A stretch of DNA of 64,000 nucleotides, taken from Clavaria fumosa. Taxonomy: Eukaryota; Basidiomycota; Agaricomycetes; Agaricales; Clavariaceae. Positions 57,955 through 64,000 of this stretch are shown here, piece by piece. The stretch spans positions 682,001 to 746,000 of the forward strand of contig OX637803.1 in assembly GCA_951802425.1 (NCBI GenBank), read 5' to 3'. The notes under the pieces are model-generated. The model made no database searches. It saw only the letters and a program-made list of their open reading frames with translations, and was not told the origin of the DNA. How positions within the stretch are numbered: the stretch's first letter is position 1; the number at the start of each line of letters is the position of its first letter. A program made the position numbers and the translations under genes.

Positions 57955-58756
57955 TGAGCAAGGCAAGGATTGGTGAAGCAGGGGTTGGTGAAGGCCTTAC
58001 GACGTCACGTGAGACAGAAAGTGGCTGCGTAAAAAAAAGAGGAGCTGCAAAACAATGACAAATAAGAATCTCGGAATGGCAATGTCGGAGTTCAAAAATG
58101 ATTTGTCAGCTGGTGATCGACGATCGGTACACGTCATTCATTGGCTACTTGTATCTGTACAGCCATCGTGTTCGTTGGAGGCGAATGGATGGTTGCGTCG
58201 ATTTCCAATAACCCCACGACCTTACCGCAAAGTCGAAGGTTCGCGGGATCAAGTTCAGACTAACACCGTCTTTGCATCACAGTCTTGTCTGCTAATGCTC
58301 AGAGCGTGGGGTGCGGCCCGAGAAACACTCGTATTTTGATGGTAATCAAGGACCCCTACGCCGCTTATGTGGCGAAGACAGCACTAGTCAGCACTTCTCA
58401 TGCCCTGGCTCTATCTCCTACGTGATCCGTTCTGGCGGACACAGCATTCGATGCAGAATGCTGCCGTGCAGATGCCCCGAACGTGACCTGCCAGTATAAC
58501 TTATTAGTAAGAGTAGTGCTTTATTTCACAAGGGCTGCTTCGCTTACAGATCACCCTAGCACGGATTTGTGTTTTCAGGAGCACGCGATGTGCCAGGCAC
58601 TCACTTTCTCTCGCTCACGCCCTCCCGATCGTCAAGCATGCTGCTTTTAGTGTAGTACGACACTTCAGGGAATTGACGCGCCGTTTTCCACACGTCGGCC
58701 CACACGCGTTACCGAGTGGGAGCAAATAAATGTCCTTTTCGTGTCGCCCCATGCTA

Positions 58757-58775
58757 GGACTCCTAGTAGGAGTCC
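58757..58775. repeat. 19-bp quasi-palindrome (9-bp arms, 1-nt centre)
   Basis: GGACTCCTA-G-TAGGAGTCC: the arms are exact reverse complements. It could bind a dimeric regulator or be chance. Confidence 0.8.
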
Positions 58776-59274
58776 CCTTCGCGTAATTAGTTGGCGTTAG
58801 TCCCTCTCCCGTAATATTGAGCTTCATGTCCCTGCGAACTGGACCCGATTTATGAGCGAGAGCATGAACCAAGGTGCTTTCGACTAGCGTTCCTTCCTGC
58901 CTCGTGTTTTTTTTCAAGCATACGGTTCTGCGACACAAAGCACCACCACCAGTTCGAAAAATTCCTCCGTCGTCAAGACCGATATTGTTCCATTGACACT
59001 GACATAGTTGCCGGTGACAATTCGTGTGGTATTACAACACACCATAGTGCTATATTTCCCCAAGCGGTGACTATGAATTATTTTACTCCTTTCGTTGACC
59101 ATAATTGTTCTTTAAAACCATAACGTGAGAATTAATATTACTATATATAGTAATCTCGATCTCTTTCGATCAGCGTCGAATTTCCTTATTAAAATAAATT
59201 ATAATTGATAAGCTGTCGTTTCTCTCTTCTCTCTCTCTCACTTCTCCTTCTCTACTGCTGTCAAATCCTACTCA

Positions 59275-59301
59275 TCCTCCTCCTCCTCCTCCTCCTCCTC
59301 C
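59275..59301. repeat. (TCC)9 microsatellite in Ras-A leader
   Basis: Nine perfect TCC units lie within a long pyrimidine tract about 70 bp before the Ras-A ATG. CT-rich leaders are common upstream of highly expressed fungal genes. Confidence 0.85.
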
Positions 59302-59369
59302 CCTTCCTCTCCCTCCTCCTCCTCTTCCAACATTCCCGACCAATCTCTCCACCTTTTCCTCCAATCCCC

Positions 59370-60477
59370 ATGTCTAGCAGGGTAAGTCTCACGGTTTTCT
59401 GAGGCTGGCCTTGGTTCGCTCATGTCCCTGCCATCGTCATGCTAACCAGGGAGCCTATTTGCCTCTCCGAGAATACAAACTTGTCGTTGTTGGTGGTGGT
59501 GGTCAGTGCACACCTTGGGTTATCATAATCCGATCCGTTTAACGCAACCCTCACATGCTCGTATTCTTCACCTATTACACTCTTAGCCGTCGGCAAGTCT
59601 GCCTTGACCATACAGTTCTTCCAGAAATGCTTCATCGACGAATACGACCCCACAATCGAAGGTGCGTGCAAATCGATTCCACTTTCCATTCCTTTCCCCA
59701 AAACCTCTCCCTTCCTCAGATTCATATCGCACACAATGTCTCATCGACGATGAGGTCATTCTTCTCGACGTGCTTGACACTGCTGGGCAGGACGAGTACA
59801 GGTCCGTCTTCACCACCGGACCCCACTTCCCAAAAAAGGCTATCCTAACAGCAAACGCTCTAACAGTGCGCTGCGGCAGCACTACATGCGCTTCGGGCAG
59901 GGCTTCCTGCTCGTCTACTCGATCACGTCTCGTGACTCCTTCGGCGAGGTCGGCCGGCTGCAGCAGCAGATTCTCCGCGTCAAGGACCAGGAGCAGGTGC
60001 CAATGATCGTCGTCGGCAACAAATGCGACCTCGAGTTTGAGCGCGAGGTCTCCTCGAGCGGTGCGTGGCACCCCCACCCCCCAAGTCCAAGGTCCCCTCT
60101 TCTTCTTCCTTTGCTGATGGCTTCTTTGTTGGGAACAGATGGCAGGAGCCTCGCGAAGAGCTTCGGGTGCTCTTTCATGGAGACCTCTGCGCGCCTTCGG
60201 ATCAACGTGGATGAGGCGTTCACAGCGCTCGTGCGTACGATCAAGTCGTTCAACAAGGTGAGGTTGCCCCCAGAGAAAGCCGTGGCTGATTCGCTGACGC
60301 CGTCCCTCAACGTCTTATATCACACCATACACCACCGTTAAACAGCAACAGAGCCCAGGCGGCCGTCCGCACCGACCGTCGTTAGTCGCACCAGGTGCCG
60401 CCGGCAAGTATGATGACGCGATCGACGAACCGATGGACGGCCATGGCCGGTGCTGTGGCGGCTGTGTTGTCGTGTAA
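59370..60477 (+). CDS. Ras-family small GTPase A
   Basis: This is a membrane-anchored GTP switch. ATG 59370 gives MSSR, spliced (GTAAGT...AACCAG) to [18 protein letters not shown] second intron splits the P-loop codon and yields [11 protein letters not shown]; the residue equal to human Gly13 is Ala. Switch [17 protein letters not shown] is canonical. Switch II is DTAGQDEYS, with Asp for the usual Glu62. Base-recognition motifs: NKCD in [10 protein letters not shown] and [13 protein letters not shown] short Gln/Pro/His-rich hypervariable tail ends RCCGGCVVV before TAA 60475-60477: a CaaX box (CVVV) with upstream cysteines for palmitoylation. About 210 residues, normal for Ras. It is in tandem with a second Ras gene downstream. 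Confidence 0.92.
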
Positions 60478-61928
60478 GGGAAAAAACACGACGATCGCGT
60501 GTCGGTGCTGCCAGCCACCTTTTTTTCTTTTCCACCTTCTTTTCTTTTCCCGTTTTATTTTCGTTCGTCGTCTTCTTCTCCCACTCTGCTCCCCTTCCTC
60601 GCTGGCGCCCGAATCCTCACTTGTTTCTATGCTATGCATATATCCCTTTTACCTCGCTTTGATTTGGCCCCTTTTCCGTTATTTATGGAAAGGCGTTGCT
60701 TGTACAGTTATGTGACATCTTATTTCTTATCTTTTTTCCTTCCGTTCCCAGTTTTTTTAAAGCAGAATATCCACATTTGTATGATTAGTTCTAGCTCAAA
60801 AGACGGAGACAGACGACAGAAAGTGCGGAACTGGAGACAATGTCGGATCAACCGAAGGCGAATCGCTTTCAAAAGCAGAACAAAGCATCTCATTCCGAGG
60901 CGCTGCTGTCCCTGTATCAAAGCAAGGCATCAAAAGAGCATGCAAAGTTGCCGAGATGATAGGGAAGCCGAGGCGGTGAGTCGCCCACAGAGAGGTAGGA
61001 TATAGGGTGAGCCGCCGGCTGGCGTCATGGCCTCCATGAGGCCCCTCGATCATAGCCGTCGTAGTGGTGTGTTGTTCGCTGTTCGCTTCGTTACGGCAAC
61101 CCGTGCGCTGGTGTGTCGTGAGAGACCGCGCGAATGCGCTTGTGCTGTGGGCGGGACTTGCCGTTTGCTGCGCGATGATGGGTGTGGGTGGGATGCATGT
61201 GCGCCCGGGATTTTTTTCTGTAGCTATTTTTCTTCTGTTCTGCGGTTGCAGTGGGCCGAGTGGAGGCGGTCCTCGGGGGGGAAGGGGTGGGGCGACACAC
61301 AGCCCTATCAATCTGCTCTGCATGCGCCGCATCAAGGCGTATGGCATGGCGTGTTCTCGAGAGAGAGAGACGGGTGGTGGGTCGACACTCGCGGAGGAGA
61401 GGTTTCGACGGGGGGGGCGTGCATTGCGGCTGTTCGGACGAGACGAAGGCGAGGCGAGGCGAGGCTGCAAGTGTACGTGTGCTGGGCTGGCTGGCCCATA
61501 TGTCGGATGGCCCCAGCGGTCCATGCGGAGGAAAGAGGCTGAACGCGGTGCCCCCCCCCCCCCCCCATCTCGGCAAGTTCGTCCGCTTCAACGCTGTCGC
61601 CTGAGCCAGCCAACGGGGACCACCAACCCACATCAACACGCTCATCATCAGCACCACGGTCAGTCAGTCAGGCCATATAACCGTATAATAACAACAACCC
61701 ATCAGACATCTTCGCTTCGGTCCAATTTTTTCAGTTTCTGTTATATATACACACCTTTTATAGCCCTTTGGTCGCTCGTCGTTGTTCGCGTGCTTTCTTG
61801 CCTCTGCTTCCGCTTTCCTCCCACCCCACACTATATCGTATCTCTCTCTCTCTCTTGTGCTCTACCCCTCCTCTGTCGTCGCTTGTCATTTCTAAGGAGG
61901 TCCTCAGCGAAATAAAAAGCAGCAAAAT
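60478..61928. other. 1.45 kb spacer between the tandem Ras genes
   Basis: This holds the Ras-A 3' UTR and Ras-B promoter. It includes a purine-rich (GAGGC)n-like patch near 61450, a run of 16 C at 61551-61566, and a CT-rich leader (61800-61890) before Ras-B. GC-rich open frames on both strands have biased, low-complexity translations and look non-coding. Confidence 0.5.
61551..61566. repeat. poly-C homopolymer (16 nt)
   Basis: A run of 16 C residues lies in the spacer between Ras-A and Ras-B, similar to the tract at 33710. Length is a likely assembly or strain variable. Confidence 0.85.
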
Positions 61929-63189
61929 ATGTCCAAGGTCCGTGCTATTTATTCTGTGTCGCGTTGCGCAGCAACTCAAATCACTGGTACCGAACACCAC
62001 AGGCGCAGTTTTTGAGAGAGTACAAGTTGGTCGTCGTGGGCGGTGGTGGTAAACCTTGTCTTCCCTTTCTTGCCCCTTCTGCATCGCTGAGCATTACACG
62101 CGCTTTTTTTTTTTGGTTTTGACCCCCCCGCTCACCAATTTGCAAAACATTCCCTCCAACCCCATACATGCGTACACACACACTCGGATGCAAACGCGTG
62201 CAGCGGTCGGAAAGTCCGCGCTCACGATCCAATTCGTGCAAAACACCTTCGAGTCCGAGTGGAATCCAACGATAGAAGGTAACGCGCGTGTTTTCTAATC
62301 TCTTGTTCGGGCTGTTGTTGACTTTCCACCCCTTGCCCAGACTCTTATCGAAAACAATGTCTCATTGACAACGAGCTGGTGTGTCTCGACGTGCTCGACA
62401 CGGCCGGGCAAGAGGAATACAAGTGATTCTCAACGCTGCATCTTTTTTAAAAACATCTCATTGACGATATACATATTTTCCTTTCCCCAGAGCGATGCGA
62501 GAACAATACATGCGTCATGGCGAAGGCTTTATACTTGTATACTCCATCACGGACTTGGAGTCCTTCCGGGAGGTCCTCGAGTTCCAGCAGCAGATTGCGC
62601 GCGTCAAAGACATGGACTTCTACCCCGCCGTCCTCGTCGGGAATAAATCCGACCTCGAGTACGAGCGGCAGGTCAGCCCCAGCGGTAAGGTTTCCCCACA
62701 TTTTCTCCCGGCTTCTTTTGTGGTGACCGTGTCGGCCCCGGGTGCAATGTCTAGAGGGCCGCGACCTGGCACAGCGGTTTGGGTTCTCGTTCCTGGAGAC
62801 GTCTGCCCGGCTGCGCATCAACGTCGACGAGACATTCGTCGAAATTGTACGCGAGATCAAGAGGCACAATAAGGTACGTGTGTGTGTTGCGTGCGTGTGT
62901 GTGTATGTGTGCAGTGTTTCCCGAACTTTCTTAACAAGCCGCCACCTCCTTTTTTTTTTTTTCTTTTCTTGTTACTTATTACCCCTTGTGTGCTTGCAAT
63001 GATCGTCTTGATGGATGCTGATGGATTTCCGTGATTGCCCCCACTCAGGTCCGGCAGGAACAGAACACGGGAGGGAAACCGTCGCGGAAAGGCTCACTCA
63101 TGGGCTCTCCGCATCACGTCCCCATGATGGACACGCAGACGGAGGGGGGCCATCACGACGGCTGCTGTTCGAGATGCGTTCTGGCTTGA
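61929..63189 (+). CDS. Ras-family small GTPase B (paralogue of A)
   Basis: This second Ras has exon boundaries largely matching gene A. ATG 61929 gives MSK, spliced (GTCCGT...CACCACAG) to [15 protein letters not shown]; the P-loop is again split by an intron (donor GTAAAC, acceptor GTGCAG) and reads [11 protein letters not shown]. Switch I is [15 protein letters not shown]: Tyr32 and Asp33 of canonical Ras are Trp and Asn. Switch [11 protein letters not shown] is nearly canonical. It has [10 protein letters not shown] and [12 protein letters not shown]. The last intron is long and carries GT and T-rich runs (62875-63048). The tail is [12 protein letters not shown] before TGA 63187-63189: CaaX box CVLA with adjacent Cys pair. 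About 210 residues. Confidence 0.92.
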
Positions 63190-63995
63190 TTTTCGTGATT
63201 TTCGGATTGGTTTTTTTTTTTTTCTTTCTTCTTCTCTTTGTTTCTCATTTTTCTTCTCATTTTCATCTTGGACGGATTCTGATTGGGGGGGTATTCCCAT
63301 GCGACTAACAAACGAGAAGAGGGTGTGCGTGTGTGTGTGTGTTTTTTTTTTCCTTCCCCCTTAAGTCTCGGTTCCCTGCTGTAGAAAATGGGGGTGCCTG
63401 TACTCTCATATTCCCTCTCATCCCCCGACCCTTTATTAGACGTTGACGTCGTCCGTGAGATCGGCTGATGCTCGTTTCGCTAGGATTATTGGTTGCTGTG
63501 CTGATGATACTGGATGATGAGATGGGAAATGTACACCAAACCACATGCTTATAATGGATTTTGTGTGTCAGACCAAATGCCAGAGAGACCAGCAGACCAC
63601 GTCGTCGATGGGTTAACCGGTTAACGACGAAACACGGGAAATTTTTATTGCGCTGTAACAGGCTTCTAGTCTTTCTTAGAGAGAACTGTGTGTGAACAGA
63701 GCAGCGCTACTTTTTTACTATATTGCAACGGTTCTGATGCGTTGTAGACCCGGAATTCTCCCCCCCCTTTTTTGCTGTATTGGTCACCACCGCTCTGCCC
63801 CGCCGCAGCCGCGCCATCTCATCTTCCCCATCACTCCCTCAAACAGCTTACTCCAATTAATTATCCCACATCTCCTCCCCCCACATCCCGCTTCGCCATC
63901 TTTTTTTACACGTCGTCTTTCCTTCCTTTTTTTCTCTTCTTCCCAAGCCAACAATCCCAAAAAAACAACAAAAAAAACAACTGTAGCACATCGTC
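63190..63995. other. Ras-B 3' region and possible upstream region of a further gene
   Basis: This contains a T-rich 3' region, a GT-repeat (63325-63342), an exact 14-bp palindrome at 63612-63625 and, in the last 100 bases, a C/T-rich then A-rich leader typical of fungal 5' UTRs. No coding frame seen. Confidence 0.45.
63612..63625. repeat. 14-bp perfect palindrome
   Basis: GTTAACCGGTTAAC is self-complementary over its full length. Possibly a dimer-binding site; function unknown. Confidence 0.8.
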
Positions 63996-64000
63996 ATGTC
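63996..64000 (+). CDS. possible start codon of a gene truncated by the right edge
   Basis: An ATG sits five bases from the window end, directly after a pyrimidine-rich then A-rich leader resembling that of the Ras genes. Only two bases of the next codon are visible, so nothing can be said about the product. Confidence 0.3.

Larger units (their letters stand above)
57955..59369. other. 1.4 kb intergenic region upstream of Ras-A
   Basis: No gene is supported. It contains a 19-bp quasi-palindrome (58757-58775), an A/T-rich segment with TATATATAG (59142-59151) that could be a Ras-A promoter element, and a CT-rich leader with a (TCC)9 microsatellite. Short open frames on both strands carry no known motif. 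Confidence 0.45.

Noticed and set aside
60796..61657. Long ORFs on both strands in the Ras spacer
   Set aside because: GC-rich frames are open on both strands at once, with Pro/Arg/Gly-biased translations and poly-C runs; no family motif.

Overview
The window is nuclear DNA of a filamentous basidiomycete, most likely a mushroom-forming Agaricomycete. Almost every gene is split by many short introns (about 45-70 nt, GT..AG), and genes are dense on both strands. The content is typically fungal: an alpha-aminoadipate-pathway homocitrate synthase, a basidiomycete-type sesquiterpene synthase, a hybrid histidine kinase and a LAMMER kinase. There are no bacterial operons, CRISPR arrays or recognisable transposons. 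Boundaries were set by hand from reading frames, splice sites and family motifs, so internal exon edges are approximate.

Left third (1-29.5 kb): a truncated ABCC transporter (-), a short-chain dehydrogenase (+), the DEAD-box ribosome-biogenesis helicase Dbp6/DDX51 (-), a SANT/Myb-like protein (-), a double-PHD MYST acetyltransferase (-), a LAMMER kinase (+), a 2 kb gene-poor stretch, an intron-containing tRNA-Gly(GCC), a complex I NDUFB10-like subunit (+), a TRAP-alpha/Irc22-like ER protein (-), the COMPASS subunit Swd2 (-), a type I Hsp40 of the Ydj1 group (-), the rRNA m5C methyltransferase Rcm1/NSUN5 (+) and the branchpoint-binding protein SF1/BBP (-).

Middle (29.7-50.8 kb): the TFIIH helicase XPB/Ssl2 (+), an unusual bZIP factor (+), uracil-DNA glycosylase (-), dolichol kinase Sec59 (+), a 6 kb GAF-containing hybrid histidine kinase (+), homocitrate synthase (-) and the SWR1 subunit Vps71/ZNHIT1 (-).

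Right end (50.9-64 kb): the most notable locus is one continuous reading frame that joins a complete cystathionine beta-lyase to a complete mevalonate kinase. It is followed tail-to-tail by a sesquiterpene synthase (-), then RNA polymerase subunit Rpb5 (-), then two tandem Ras GTPase paralogues (+) whose introns fall in equivalent places and which both carry an altered P-loop. An ATG five bases from the right edge may open a further gene.

Most genes are housekeeping functions in transcription, chromatin, RNA and the ER. A second theme is isoprenoid supply and use: mevalonate kinase, terpene synthase, dolichol kinase, and three proteins with apparent prenylation boxes (two Ras, one Hsp40). Whether that theme is more than chance cannot be decided from this sequence.
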